Shown piece after piece: positions 40,666 to 50,622 of a stretch of DNA of 64,000 bases. Source of the DNA: CAVOJV01 sp963696325 (GTDB lineage Bacteria; Pseudomonadota; Gammaproteobacteria; Competibacterales; Competibacteraceae); contig CAVOJV010000052.1 in assembly GCA_963696325.1 (NCBI GenBank), forward strand, positions 5,987 through 69,986, in the 5' to 3' direction. Below the pieces are notes generated by a model. That model did no database searches, was not told where the DNA came from, and saw only the letters and a list, made by a program, of their open reading frames with translations. Within the stretch, counting starts at the first letter, position 1, and every line of letters starts with the position of its first letter. A program made the translations under genes and the position numbers.

Positions 40666-43259
40666 GCACCGCCTGCCGGACCCTGGACCAGGTCAGCGCG
40701 CAATTCACGACCTGGCTGGATGCTAACGCGGAGCGCGTGCGCCAGGAAAAAGCCGGCCTTGACAAGGAGTTCCGTCGTTTCGCGGCCCAGGCCCGGCGCC
40801 TGGATCAGGCCGTCCAGCGGCCCATGTGCGTGGGTGTGTTCGGTCCCAGCCAGTCCGGCAAGTCGTATCTGATCTCGGCCCTGGCCCGCAAGGGTACCGC
40901 GCCGCTGCTGGCCGAATTCGCCGAGCAACAGGTGGATTTCATCCGCGACCTCAATCCCGAGGGCGGGCGGGAATCCACCGGCCTGGTCACCCGCTTCACG
41001 ATACACAAAGCAAAGGTTCCGGCCGCCACGCCGGTGCGCATGCGCCTGCTGACGCAAACCGACCTCGTCAAGATCATCGGCAATACCTATTACGCCGACT
41101 GCGACCACAGCGACGATGAGCCACCCACCCAGGCTCAGATCAACGAGGCCATCGAGGCCGTCGCGGGCATGGCCCAGACTGCACCGGTGGATCCCCTGAC
41201 GGCAGACGATGTCTACGATCTGCAAGCCTATTTCGAGCGCTATTTCAAGGGTTACGAGCGCATCCGCCTGCTGCGTCATGGTTTCTGGGAACGCGCTGCC
41301 CAGTTGGCCCCGCACCTGCGCATCCAGGACCGCGCCCACTTGTTCGGCATCATCTGGGGCACGGTGGAAACCCTGAACCAATTGTACGTGCAGCTCTATG
41401 CGGGGCTGCAGGGGCTGAATTTCGCCTGCGATGCCTATGCCGGCCTGGATGCCCTGCTGCCGCGGGAAAAAAGCATCATCGACGTGCAGAGCTTGCAGGG
41501 GTTGGGCGCGAAGGGTGGGGAAACCCTGGCGCTAACCGGCGCCAACGGTGCCCGAGTGTCCCTGCCGCGCAGCACGGTGACGGCCCTGGTCGCCGAACTG
41601 CAAATCGTCATCAGTGACCAGCCGTGGGATTTCTTCGAGCATACCGACCTGCTGGATTTTCCCGGCGCCCGTTCCCGGGAGCAGATCAAAAACCTCGACG
41701 AGTATCTGCAGGTACCTAATTCCCTGCAGAGCCTGTTTCTGCGCGGCAAAGTCGCGTATCTGTTCGAGCGTTACTGCGCCGAGCAGGAGTTGACCAGCAT
41801 GCTGCTGTGCATAGGACCCAGCAACCAGGAGGTCAAGACCCTGCCGGAGATGGTCTACGACTGGATTGCTTCCACCCACGGCGGGACGCCGGAACAGCGC
41901 GCCGGCCAGCCCACCGCGCTGTTCCTGGTGCTGACCAAGTTCGACATGGAATTCGAAGAGAAGGCCGGCGAGCGCTCGCCCGAGACCCGCTGGAGCACCC
42001 GGATGGAAAGTTCGCTGATGAACTTCTTCGGCAAGCAGCACGACTGGCCCCAGCACTGGGATGGCCGGGGCTGCTTTCGCAACAGTTACTGGCTGCGCAA
42101 TCCCAATTTCAAGGCGAAGAATATCTTCGACTACGATGAAAACAGTCAGGAAGTCGGTATCCGGGCCGGCGAACGCAAACGCATCGAGGCGTTTCGCGAG
42201 GCATTCCTGAGGGACACGGGGGCGAACCGCTTTTTTCAGGACCCGCCACGCGCCTGGGAGGCGGCCATCGCCCTCAACGATGGCGGCGTCAGTTACCTTG
42301 CCGAGAACCTGCGCCCGGTCTGCAATCCGGAGCTCAAGCGCCAGCAGATCACCGGCCAGTTGGAACGGCTGCGCCAACAGATAAGCGAGCGAATCGGCCA
42401 CTATTACGTCAGCGGCAATCCCGAGCAGGAATTCGAAAAACGGGTGGCGGTATCCCACCAAATCGCCGAGCATCTGATCGACAGCGCTGGGGCGCAGCGC
42501 TTCGGCGAACTGTTGCACGCCTTGCAGGTGGATAGCGGCGAACTGGAAGACATCTATTATCGGATTGAAACCCGGCTACCCGATGATACGGAGAAAGGCA
42601 CCGCGCCGAGTATTGGCACCGCTGTTGACAAGTCCAAGATGAAGCAGTTGCTGGGTCTGGGCGCTACCGCAGCCGGGCCGACGCCCGCGGCCAACCTCAA
42701 GGACGATGCCGCCCTGTTCGCCCGGGAGGCGGTGGCGGACTGGATGCAAGACCTTCAGGATCTGGCGGGCAACGGCTCGCTGTGCGACTACTATCGCTTG
42801 CCAGAAACCCTGATGGCCGAGTTCGTCAAGGAGCTCATGGCGGGCGCCAAGCGTCTCAACATCGAGGAACGCATCACCGCGGCGGTGCGCGAGGCGACCG
42901 GTTTCCGCATGCGGTTTCAGCAGATCGTGGCGCTGCCAGCCAGGCTCACCGCCAACCTGATCAACAGCTATATCAATTTTCTGGGTTATGCTGCCATCAG
43001 CCTGAATGAGCGCCCCCAACTGGTGCTGGAAGACGGCCCGCGCCCTATCTTCCGGCCCCGCGCCGTGCCCCGCAACGGACCTGTATTAACGGAACAGCAA
43101 TCCAATTACGATCAGGATTACTATACGGACTGGATTCGCGGGTTTTTGGATCTAGTGGAGCGCAACGCCCGTTTTCAGGGGGGCGTTGACGTGGATATGG
43201 AAGCGAACGCGCGCTTGGGACAGTTGCTCAAACAGCTCGAGCAGGCAGGGGTGATTTAA
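40641..43259 (+). CDS. srfC: SrfC-family protein, large P-loop GTPase
   Basis: 872 residues from ATG 40641. The N-terminal coil (AERVRQEKAGLDKEF) precedes the G1 loop VGVFGPSQSGKSYLISAL (about 63-80). The G3 motif DLLDFPGARSR is near 336 and the G4 motif LVLTKFDMEF near 430. A long helical C-terminal half follows (REATGFRMRFQQIVALPARL). This layout is dynamin-like in broad terms. SrfC is a predicted partner of SrfB and its cellular role is unknown. An alternative start at 40617 adds eight residues. The gene is intact. Confidence 0.9.
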   Translation: MSATDEKLSTACRTLDQVSAQFTTWLDANAERVRQEKAGLDKEFRRFAAQARRLDQAVQRPMCVGVFGPSQSGKSYLISALARKGTAPLLAEFAEQQVDFIRDLNPEGGRESTGLVTRFTIHKAKVPAATPVRMRLLTQTDLVKIIGNTYYADCDHSDDEPPTQAQINEAIEAVAGMAQTAPVDPLTADDVYDLQAYFERYFKGYERIRLLRHGFWERAAQLAPHLRIQDRAHLFGIIWGTVETLNQLYVQLYAGLQGLNFACDAYAGLDALLPREKSIIDVQSLQGLGAKGGETLALTGANGARVSLPRSTVTALVAELQIVISDQPWDFFEHTDLLDFPGARSREQIKNLDEYLQVPNSLQSLFLRGKVAYLFERYCAEQELTSMLLCIGPSNQEVKTLPEMVYDWIASTHGGTPEQRAGQPTALFLVLTKFDMEFEEKAGERSPETRWSTRMESSLMNFFGKQHDWPQHWDGRGCFRNSYWLRNPNFKAKNIFDYDENSQEVGIRAGERKRIEAFREAFLRDTGANRFFQDPPRAWEAAIALNDGGVSYLAENLRPVCNPELKRQQITGQLERLRQQISERIGHYYVSGNPEQEFEKRVAVSHQIAEHLIDSAGAQRFGELLHALQVDSGELEDIYYRIETRLPDDTEKGTAPSIGTAVDKSKMKQLLGLGATAAGPTPAANLKDDAALFAREAVADWMQDLQDLAGNGSLCDYYRLPETLMAEFVKELMAGAKRLNIEERITAAVREATGFRMRFQQIVALPARLTANLINSYINFLGYAAISLNERPQLVLEDGPRPIFRPRAVPRNGPVLTEQQSNYDQDYYTDWIRGFLDLVERNARFQGGVDVDMEANARLGQLLKQLEQAGVI

Positions 43260-43314
43260 GGGAATTGCCCGCCGGCATGAGAGATTGACGATAGTAAATC
43301 TTAGAGCCACCGCC

Positions 43315-43473
43315 ATGACTGACGGTACTGACAACCTGGCCTTGAATATCCTAAGAGACATCCAGATGCGTTTGGGCAGGATGGAAGAGCGGCTGACTAA
43401 CCTGGAGATGCGTATGACTTCCCAGGAGCAACACTTGGGAAAGCGCGGCGGAATCCGGACCAGATCTCAATGA
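43315..43473 (+). CDS. Short coiled-coil protein, probably truncated
   Basis: 52 residues from ATG 43315: LALNILRDIQMRLGRMEERL, TNLEMRMTSQEQ. The heptad pattern is that of small LxxIxxxLxxMEERL proteins of unknown function that are usually about 80-110 residues long. It ends in an unrelated tail (GIRTRSQ) that overlaps the ligA stop, so the C-terminus is likely lost. Confidence 0.5.
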   Translation: MTDGTDNLALNILRDIQMRLGRMEERLTNLEMRMTSQEQHLGKRGGIRTRSQ

Positions 43474-45488
43474 TTATGCCCAAGTATCTCCACCAACCCC
43501 GCTTCATCCAATATGCTAAGCCCCAGCTCCCGGGCCTTGGCCAACTTTGACCCCGCCTCCGCGCCCGCCACCACGTAATCGGTTTTCTTCGAGACGTTGC
43601 CGGTGACCTTGGCGCCCAAGGCCTGGAGTCTGGCTTTGGCCTCGTCGCGAGTCATGCCGGCAAGGGCGCCGGTGAGGACGAAGGTCTTGCCTTCCAATGG
43701 CTGGGTGGCTGCCATGCTGGTTATCTCCTCCAGCCAATGGATACCGGCCTGGCGCAGGCGCTCGATGATGTCGCGGTTGTGGGGTTCCTGAAAGAAGGCA
43801 TGGATACTGGTGGCCACCACCTGGCCGATATCGGGCACCTGCTGAAGTTGTTTCTCGCTGGCCGCCATGACGGACTCCAGCGTGCCGAAATGCTGGGCCA
43901 ACGCCAGCGCGGTGGCCTCGCCCACTTCCCGGATGCCCAGGGCGTAGAGAAAGCGTGCCAGCGTGGTGGTTTTGCTGCGTTCCAGGGCGGCCGCCAGTTT
44001 CTCGGCGGATTTCTCGCCCATACGTTCCAAGTCGGCCAGGGTGGCCGGGTCGAGTGAGTAGAGGTCGGCGGGGCTGTGCACCAGTTCCCGTTCCACCAGT
44101 TGCTCCACCAGCTTATCGCCCAGCCTCTCGATGTCCAGGGCACGCCGGGAGGCGAAGTGGCGGATAGCTTCCCTGCGCTGGGCGCTGCAATACAGGCCGC
44201 CGATGCAGCGCGCCACGCTGCCGCCTTCGGGGCGGATGACCTCGGAGCCGCACACCGGGCAATGGCTGGGCATCTCGAAGGGTTGCGTATCAGGCGGGCG
44301 GCGCTCCAGCACCACGCCGACGACTTCCGGGATCACGTCGCCGGCCCGGCGCACGCTCACCGTATCGCCCACCCGCACGTCCTTGCGCCTGACTTCGTCG
44401 CGGTTGTGCAGGGTGGCGTTGGTCACGGTGACGCCGCCCACGAATACTGGTTCCAGGCGCGCCACGGGGGTAAGCGTGCCGGTGCGGCCTACCTGTACCT
44501 GGATGTCCACCACGCGGGTCAGTTCCTCATGGGCCGGGAATTTATGCGCGATGGCCCAGCGCGGCGCACGGGCCACGAAGCCCAGCTCGCGCTGCTGATC
44601 CAGCCGGTCCACCTTGTAGACTACCCCGTCGATCTCGTAGGGCAACTCGTCACGGCGGGCATGGATCGCCCGGTAATAGCCCAGGCAACCTTCCATCCCC
44701 ACGACGAGCTTGAGTTCCGGGCAGATCCGCAGGCCCCAGTCGCGCAGCCGCCGCAGGGTTTCACCGTGGCGCGGCGGCAGTTGGCCGTCTTCCACCACCC
44801 CCACCCCATAGCAGAACATCTCCAAGGGCCGTTGCGCGGTGATCCGGGCGTCCAATTGGCGCAGGCTGCCGGCGGCGGCGTTGCGCGGATTGGCGAAGGT
44901 CTTCTCGCCGCGCGCGCGGGCCCGGGCATTGAGTTCCTCGAAGCCCTGTTTCGGCATGTAGACTTCGCCCCGCACCTCCAGTACGCGGGGATAATCACCG
45001 CCTCGCAGTCGCAGTGGGATGGAGCCAATGGTGCGGATGTTATGGGTGATGTCCTCGCCGGTAAAGCCGTCGCCACGGGTAGCGCCAGACACCAGCAAGC
45101 CGTTTTCATAGCGCAGGCTCACCGCCAGCCCGTCCAGCTTGGGTTCCGCCGCATAGGTCACCTGCTCCATTTCCAGTCGCTCGCGGATCCGCCGGTCGAA
45201 ATCCTGCACCTCCGCGTCCGTAAACGCGTTATCCAGGGACAGCATGGGCAGGGCATGGTGAACCTGGCCAAAGGCGCTTAGGGGGGCGGCACCCACCCGC
45301 TGGGTCGGGGAGTCAGGAGTGATCAGTTCCGGATGGGTCTGCTCCAGCGCCCGCAGTTCTCCCAGCAGGCGGTCGTATTCGGTATCTGGAATGACTGGAT
45401 CATCCAGGACATAGTAGCGGTAGTTGTGCTGGTCGAGCTGGTCGCGCAGCACGGCGACTCTGGCCTGGATATCCTCGGGAACGCTCAT
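43467..45488 (-). CDS. ligA: NAD-dependent DNA ligase
   Basis: 673 residues, full length. The adenylated lysine is K117 in AEPKLDGLAVSLRYE. YEIDGVVYKVD and AIAHKFPAHE complete the nucleotidyl-transferase domain. The four-Cys zinc finger spans CPVCGSEV to CIGGLYCSA, followed by helix-hairpin-helix repeats and a C-terminal BRCT domain (LEGKTFVLTGALAGMTRDEA). It seals nicks in replication and repair. ATG 45488 shares its A with the zipA stop (TGATG), so it is translationally coupled to zipA, the common gammaproteobacterial order. Confidence 0.97.
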   Translation of the reverse strand: MSVPEDIQARVAVLRDQLDQHNYRYYVLDDPVIPDTEYDRLLGELRALEQTHPELITPDSPTQRVGAAPLSAFGQVHHALPMLSLDNAFTDAEVQDFDRRIRERLEMEQVTYAAEPKLDGLAVSLRYENGLLVSGATRGDGFTGEDITHNIRTIGSIPLRLRGGDYPRVLEVRGEVYMPKQGFEELNARARARGEKTFANPRNAAAGSLRQLDARITAQRPLEMFCYGVGVVEDGQLPPRHGETLRRLRDWGLRICPELKLVVGMEGCLGYYRAIHARRDELPYEIDGVVYKVDRLDQQRELGFVARAPRWAIAHKFPAHEELTRVVDIQVQVGRTGTLTPVARLEPVFVGGVTVTNATLHNRDEVRRKDVRVGDTVSVRRAGDVIPEVVGVVLERRPPDTQPFEMPSHCPVCGSEVIRPEGGSVARCIGGLYCSAQRREAIRHFASRRALDIERLGDKLVEQLVERELVHSPADLYSLDPATLADLERMGEKSAEKLAAALERSKTTTLARFLYALGIREVGEATALALAQHFGTLESVMAASEKQLQQVPDIGQVVATSIHAFFQEPHNRDIIERLRQAGIHWLEEITSMAATQPLEGKTFVLTGALAGMTRDEAKARLQALGAKVTGNVSKKTDYVVAGAEAGSKLAKARELGLSILDEAGLVEILGHNH

Positions 45489-46468
45489 CAGTGCGGTGAG
45501 TGTTGCAACCGCAGTCGCCGCTCGAATTCGGCGGCCTCGCTGCGTAGATGCATAATGGCCTGGGCCGTTATTTTGTTGCGGCGGTCGTCGCAAACGCTGC
45601 CATTGAGCTTGTGGGCTAAACGCCTGGCCAGGGCCACCAGGAAATCCACGGCCGCCACGGCTTCCATGGGACCGGGCAGTTGCATGAATAGAAGCAGCCC
45701 TGGCGTCGCTAAAGTCTCCAGGGTAGACAGATCGAAGATGCCCGGTTCGCGCAGATGGGCGATGCTGAGCACCGGCTTCCCCTCGGCCTCGCTCGTGGGA
45801 AAACAATCGAGGACGCCGTTTTGAGAGAGCTGGAGATGCAACTCCTGGGCTACCGCCAGGATGCTCGCACCCTTGAAAAGCTGACCCTGGGGAGCCAGCA
45901 CGGTCAACAGCACGGTCATCTCCGGGGTTTTGGTAACCGCTGGCTCCTGACGGGATTCCTTGCGCATCTTGCGGCTGGTTGCCTGGCCTGGAGGCCGCTG
46001 GCTGATCGGTTCCTGATGGCGTGGAGGTTGCTGGCTGACCGGTGGTTCCTCCTGGCGTGGAGGTTGCTGGCTGACCGGTTCCTCGTGGCCCGGAGGCCGC
46101 TGGCTGACCGGCTCCGGCTGGGAGTCGGGTTCCCCACTGGGTTTCGTCGGTGCCTGCGCGTCAACCGGCGCGGCGGGCATGTCGCTGGCGCGCCTGACCG
46201 GGGTGATTTCCACATCCACCAGCACCTTGTCGGCCAGGTGATGATCCGGCGTGATGGTGCCGAGGCCGCCCAGGCCTAGTTCCACGCTCTTGGTCTCGGG
46301 CAGGGATTCGTTCGTCCCCAACGGCGGCGCGGTGTCCGCCAAACGGGCGGCGCGCCGGCGGCGCTCCCTGAGTTGTTCCTTGATACGGGCGCGCATGCCC
46401 CAAAGGTAAATCAGGATAATGATCACTGCCCCTACACCCGCTAAAATCCAACGTAGTCCATCCATCAA
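45488..46468 (-). CDS. zipA: Cell division protein ZipA
   Basis: 326 residues. One N-terminal membrane helix (WILAGVGAVIIILIYLWGM), a basic patch, then a Pro/Gln-rich linker with four near-tandem copies of PVSQ(Q/R)PP(R/G)xxEP (around residues 110-165). The C-terminal FtsZ-binding domain shows TVLLTVLAPQGQLFKGASIL and FMQLPGPMEAVAAVDFLVAL. ZipA anchors FtsZ to the inner membrane. It sits between smc and ligA as in many Gammaproteobacteria. Confidence 0.93.
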   Translation of the reverse strand: MMDGLRWILAGVGAVIIILIYLWGMRARIKEQLRERRRRAARLADTAPPLGTNESLPETKSVELGLGGLGTITPDHHLADKVLVDVEITPVRRASDMPAAPVDAQAPTKPSGEPDSQPEPVSQRPPGHEEPVSQQPPRQEEPPVSQQPPRHQEPISQRPPGQATSRKMRKESRQEPAVTKTPEMTVLLTVLAPQGQLFKGASILAVAQELHLQLSQNGVLDCFPTSEAEGKPVLSIAHLREPGIFDLSTLETLATPGLLLFMQLPGPMEAVAAVDFLVALARRLAHKLNGSVCDDRRNKITAQAIMHLRSEAAEFERRLRLQHSPH

Positions 46469-46545
46469 TCTTGGCCCCCCAATTGTTCCGGCTGTTGCAT
46501 ATTAATCGCTCACTCCCCCCTTTGGTAAAGAGGGAAGGGCGTGGT

Positions 46546-49500
46546 TTACGCCGTCGCCAGGCGCACTGCCTCGTCCACGTCCACCGCCACCAGGTGAGAA
46601 ACCCCTGGTTCATGCATGGTCACCCCCGAGAGATGCTGGGCGATTTCCATCGTGCTTTTATTATGAGTGATAAATATAAACTGTATTTGTGTGGACATCT
46701 CCCGGACCAGATCGCCAAAGCGTCCTATATTAGCTTCATCCAGGGGAGCGTCCACTTCGTCAAGCATGCAAAAAGGCGCCGGGTTGAGCTGGAAGAGAGC
46801 GAATATCAGGGCTACCGCGGTAAGCGCCTTCTCGCCACCTGACAGCAGATGGATGGTGCCAATGCGTTTGCCCGGCGGTCGCGCCATGATGGCGACACCC
46901 GCATCCAGCATATCTTCCCCCACCAGTTCCAGGTAAGCCTGCCCACCGCCGAACAGGCGCGGGAATAAGATTTGCAAATTGGCGTTGGCGCCCTCGAAGG
47001 TATCCTTGAACCGGCCGCGGGTGTCTCGATCGATCCTGCGGATGGCATTCTCCAGGGTAGTCAGTGCCTCTACCAAATCGTCATTCTGGGCATCTAGATA
47101 GCGCTTGCGTTCCGACAGTTGCGCGAATTCCTCGACGGCAGCCAGGTTGACGGCCCCCAGGCGTTGAAGCTGTTTGCCCAGTCGCTCCAGCTCTGCCTGC
47201 CAGTGTGCTTCCTCCGCCGTGGCGGGTAGCGTGGCCAGCAGGGTGGACGGGTCGGCACCCAGCTCTTGCAGTTGTTCCAGCAGGATCTGGCGCTGCACAC
47301 TGATTTCCCGCCAAGTCAGGCGCTCGGTGGCAAGGGTTTCGCGCTGTTTCTCAAGCTTACGCTCGCAAGCTATGCGAGTTTGTTCCAGATCGCGCAGTTC
47401 GGTGTTCTGGGTTTCTAAGGTGTGGCGGGCGGCGCCAAGACCCTGGTCCGCTACGATCCGGGTTTCCAACAGGACCGCCAGTTGTTCTCGAACCACCGAT
47501 TCATCGCCCGGATCGAGACCGGTCGCCAGTTGTTGCTGGCGCGTTGCCAGTTGTTGGCGCTGCGGTTCCAGGCGTTCCAGGGCCTGGTGGGTGGAGCTTA
47601 GTGTGGCGCGCAGGGATTCCGCCGCCAGCGCTTGTCGCTGGGCGGCATGGCGAGCGCCGGTCGCCTGTGCGCGCCGCGCTTCCAGAACGAAGCGCAAGCC
47701 TTCCCGCCGCGCCGTCAACTGCTGGCGCTCGTCGCTCAAACGTTCCATGGCCAGCGTGGCTTCCGCCAGGGAGGCCCTGGCCGCTTGCAATTCCGTCTGG
47801 TCCTGGCCGCCCTGGTGGCTTAGTTCCGCTTGTTCCGCCGCGATGGCGGCGCGCCGGGCGAGGACTTGTTGCAGGCGGCCGGTCAGGGCAGTGAGCTGGT
47901 TTTGCAGGCGCGTTTGCTCGCGATGGCTCTGATTGACCGCTTCCTGAAGGGCGTCGCGGCCGCGTTCCAATTCGCGCAACTCACCCCGGTTGGTGTCCAG
48001 CGCCCCGGTGAGCCTGGCCAGGCATTCGGTGTCCAGGTCGAGCGTGGCTTGCAGCGCCTGAAGCTCCCGTTCGCGGGCCAGCACGCCAGCTTTTTCATCG
48101 CGGTCCCGCGCCACCCGCAGCCAATCCCGACCCAGCCAGGCGCCATCCTGGGTAATCAGGGATTGCCGCGCCGTCAACTGCTGGCGCTGGGCCATGGCTT
48201 CGTCGAGATCGGTGGCCACCCGCACGCCGGCCAGCAGACTGGTCAGGGCAAAGGGGGCCTGGAGCTTGCTCAGCAGGGTCTGCTCCGCTGGCGCCGCGTT
48301 GTCCGCCGTTGTCGTGTCGAACAGGGTCAGGTGGCCTTGCCGCAGTTCCGCCAGGGCCGCCGCGGGTACTTGTAAATCCTGGACGCAGACCGCCTCCAGG
48401 AAACCGGCCAGGGCCATTTCCGCGGCCCGCTCCCAACCGGATTCGACGGCCAGGCATTCGGCCAGACGCGGTGTTTTATCCAGGCCCTGCGCCTTGAGCC
48501 AGGCGCCCGCGGCACTTTCCCGCCGGCCCAGCGCGGCTTCTTGCAATGTGCGCAGCGAGGCCAGCCGGCCCCGTGCGGCGTGTACCTGCTCGCGGAGTCC
48601 GTGTGCCTCCGCTGTCCACCGCTGTCCGATCTCGCGCAGCTCGCCAATCCGGGCATCGCTCTGAACCAGTTGCGCATGATTAGCGGCCAGGGCCGTGCCG
48701 GCGGCCTGTTCGGCCAGTCGCAGTCGCTCCAGTTCGTCCTCCAGTCCATCGACAACCAGGCCGTCCTGCTCCAGGCGCAGTCGCTTCAGGCGGTGCTCCT
48801 GTTGGCTAAGCTGCCGCTCCAGATGCGCGATACGGGTTCGTTCCACGTCCGCCTGGCGTTCCGGCTCACTGGCGCGGCGGCTGAAGGTTTCCCACTCCTC
48901 CTGCCAGTCCTGCCGGGCGGTCTCTGCCTCCGTCAGTTGCGCATTGGCCTGCGCTTCCAGCGCTTTGGTTTCCGCCAGCGCTGCTTCCGCCTCCCGTAAG
49001 GACGTTTCCAGCGCCACGAGCCGTTCGGTATCCAGGTGGATCTGCTCCAACACCCGCGCCAGCGCCTGTTCGGTTTGCTGCAACGCTTCGTTTTGGCGTT
49101 GGCAGAGTTCGCGCTGATGCGCCAGGTCCTGCTCCAGGCGACTGATCTCCGAGCCTACCGCATAGAAATGCGCCTGAGTCTGATTGAATGCCTCGGTAAG
49201 ACTTGTCTGCCGCTCCCGGCCCATCTCCAGGCGCGCCTCCAGGTGGCGCTGTTCGGCCACCCTGGCTTCCAGCGCGGTTTCCTGCCCCCCGATAGCGCTT
49301 TCCCGCGCCGCGCTGTCCGCGTTCAGCGCCCGCCAGCGCAGGGTCAGCAGTTCGGCCTTGCAGCGGCGCTCCTCGGCCCGGTAGCGCTGATATTGCTCGG
49401 CGGCCCGCGCCTGGCGCTGGAGGTGCTGGAGCTGCCGGCCCAGTTCCTCGCGTAGATCGGTGAGGCGATCCAGGTTCTCGCGGGTATGGCGGATGCGGGC

Positions 49501-50043
49501 CTCGGTCTCCCGGCGGCGTTCCTTATACTTGGAAATGCCCGCCGCTTCTTCGAGGAAGACCCGCAATTCCTCGGGTTTGGCCTCGATGAGCCGCGAGATC
49601 ATGCCCTGCTCGATGATGGCGTAGCTACGCGGCCCCAGGCCGGTGCCCAGGAAAATATCGGTAATATCCCGGCGCCGGCAGCGGGCGCCGTTCACTAAAT
49701 AGCTGGATTGACCGTCGCGGCTCAGCACGCGCTTGATGGCAATCTCGTTATACTGCACCCAGGCGCCCCCCAGCTTGCCCTGGCTGTTGTCAAAGACCAG
49801 CTCGATGGTAGCCTGGCCCACCGGTTTGCGCGCCGCGGAACCATTGAAGATCACATCCTCCAGGGATTCGCCGCGCAGGCTGCGGGCGGAACTCTCGCCC
49901 ATGACCCAGCGCACGGCGTCGATGATGTTGGATTTGCCACAGCCATTGGGCCCGACGACGCCCAGCAGATTGCTGGGCAGGTGGAAGGTAGTCGGGTCCA
50001 CGAAGGATTTGAACCCCGCCAGTTTGATTTTGGTCAGACGCAA
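46546..50043 (-). CDS. smc: Chromosome segregation ATPase SMC
   Basis: 1165 residues, full length. Walker A is GPNGCGKSNIIDAVRWVMGE near the N-terminus. Two very long coiled coils flank a hinge (about 515-660, including GFLEAVCVQDLQ). The C-terminal head has the signature LLSGGEKALTAVALIFAL and Walker B FCMLDEVDAPLDEANIGR. SMC with ScpAB organises and segregates the chromosome. It is the first gene of smc-zipA-ligA, divergent from queF. No scpA or scpB is present here. Confidence 0.97.
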   Translation of the reverse strand: MRLTKIKLAGFKSFVDPTTFHLPSNLLGVVGPNGCGKSNIIDAVRWVMGESSARSLRGESLEDVIFNGSAARKPVGQATIELVFDNSQGKLGGAWVQYNEIAIKRVLSRDGQSSYLVNGARCRRRDITDIFLGTGLGPRSYAIIEQGMISRLIEAKPEELRVFLEEAAGISKYKERRRETEARIRHTRENLDRLTDLREELGRQLQHLQRQARAAEQYQRYRAEERRCKAELLTLRWRALNADSAARESAIGGQETALEARVAEQRHLEARLEMGRERQTSLTEAFNQTQAHFYAVGSEISRLEQDLAHQRELCQRQNEALQQTEQALARVLEQIHLDTERLVALETSLREAEAALAETKALEAQANAQLTEAETARQDWQEEWETFSRRASEPERQADVERTRIAHLERQLSQQEHRLKRLRLEQDGLVVDGLEDELERLRLAEQAAGTALAANHAQLVQSDARIGELREIGQRWTAEAHGLREQVHAARGRLASLRTLQEAALGRRESAAGAWLKAQGLDKTPRLAECLAVESGWERAAEMALAGFLEAVCVQDLQVPAAALAELRQGHLTLFDTTTADNAAPAEQTLLSKLQAPFALTSLLAGVRVATDLDEAMAQRQQLTARQSLITQDGAWLGRDWLRVARDRDEKAGVLARERELQALQATLDLDTECLARLTGALDTNRGELRELERGRDALQEAVNQSHREQTRLQNQLTALTGRLQQVLARRAAIAAEQAELSHQGGQDQTELQAARASLAEATLAMERLSDERQQLTARREGLRFVLEARRAQATGARHAAQRQALAAESLRATLSSTHQALERLEPQRQQLATRQQQLATGLDPGDESVVREQLAVLLETRIVADQGLGAARHTLETQNTELRDLEQTRIACERKLEKQRETLATERLTWREISVQRQILLEQLQELGADPSTLLATLPATAEEAHWQAELERLGKQLQRLGAVNLAAVEEFAQLSERKRYLDAQNDDLVEALTTLENAIRRIDRDTRGRFKDTFEGANANLQILFPRLFGGGQAYLELVGEDMLDAGVAIMARPPGKRIGTIHLLSGGEKALTAVALIFALFQLNPAPFCMLDEVDAPLDEANIGRFGDLVREMSTQIQFIFITHNKSTMEIAQHLSGVTMHEPGVSHLVAVDVDEAVRLATA

Positions 50044-50219
50044 GGCGTAACCTCTCTCCTATCCCCGGCGGATCGACGGGAAGTCCAGTTTACTTGCCAT
50101 CCGGGCAAGTGGAGCAGGGGAGTCGCTGGTCGTTTCAAGCGCGGATTCTCGTCTGTGAAAACAACATAGTGTAAATTGATATTCCTTTTAAACGAAGCCC
50201 ACGGGAGCGAGCCAAGCCG

Positions 50220-50609
50220 ATGTCAACCGAACCGAGCCGGGCGCTGGAAACCTTCGCCAACCCCAGTGTAGCCCGTGACTATACCATCCGTATGCGGGTG
50301 CCGGAATTTACTTGCCTCTGCCCCAAGACCGGCCAGCCGGACTTTGCCACCATCCACATCGAGTATGTGCCCGACCTCACCTGCGTCGAACTCAAGTCCC
50401 TCAAGCTCTATCTGTGGTCGTACCGCGACCGGGGCGCTTTTCACGAGGCCGTCGCCAACCAGATCCTCGCCGATCTGGTCAACGCCTGCCAGCCGCGCTT
50501 CCTGCGCATCACGGCGGAATTCTACGTGCGGGGTGGTATCTACACGACCGTGATTGCGGAGCACCGGCGGCCGGGGTGGGTTCCGCCGGTGCCGGTTACG
50601 CTGCCATAA
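50220..50609 (+). CDS. queF: 7-cyano-7-deazaguanine reductase QueF (short type)
   Basis: 129 residues, the unimodular YkvM-like class. The nucleophile is C34 in TCLCPKTGQPDF with D41 nearby. The QueF motif ELKSLKLYLWSYRDRGAFHE binds NADPH. It reduces preQ0 to preQ1 in queuosine synthesis. ATG 50220 gives a normal N-terminus. It is divergent from smc and precedes cysZ by 13 bp, so the two are probably co-transcribed. No preQ1 aptamer is recognised in the short leader. Confidence 0.95.
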   Translation: MSTEPSRALETFANPSVARDYTIRMRVPEFTCLCPKTGQPDFATIHIEYVPDLTCVELKSLKLYLWSYRDRGAFHEAVANQILADLVNACQPRFLRITAEFYVRGGIYTTVIAEHRRPGWVPPVPVTLP

Positions 50610-50622
50610 GGATTGCGCGGAC

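Noticed and set aside
44076..45281. A 401-codon open frame on the plus strand
   Set aside because: It is antisense to ligA and carries no recognisable domain.
50044..50219. preQ1 riboswitch upstream of queF
   Set aside because: The leader shows neither the short stem-loop nor the A-rich tail of preQ1-I, nor any preQ1-II core.
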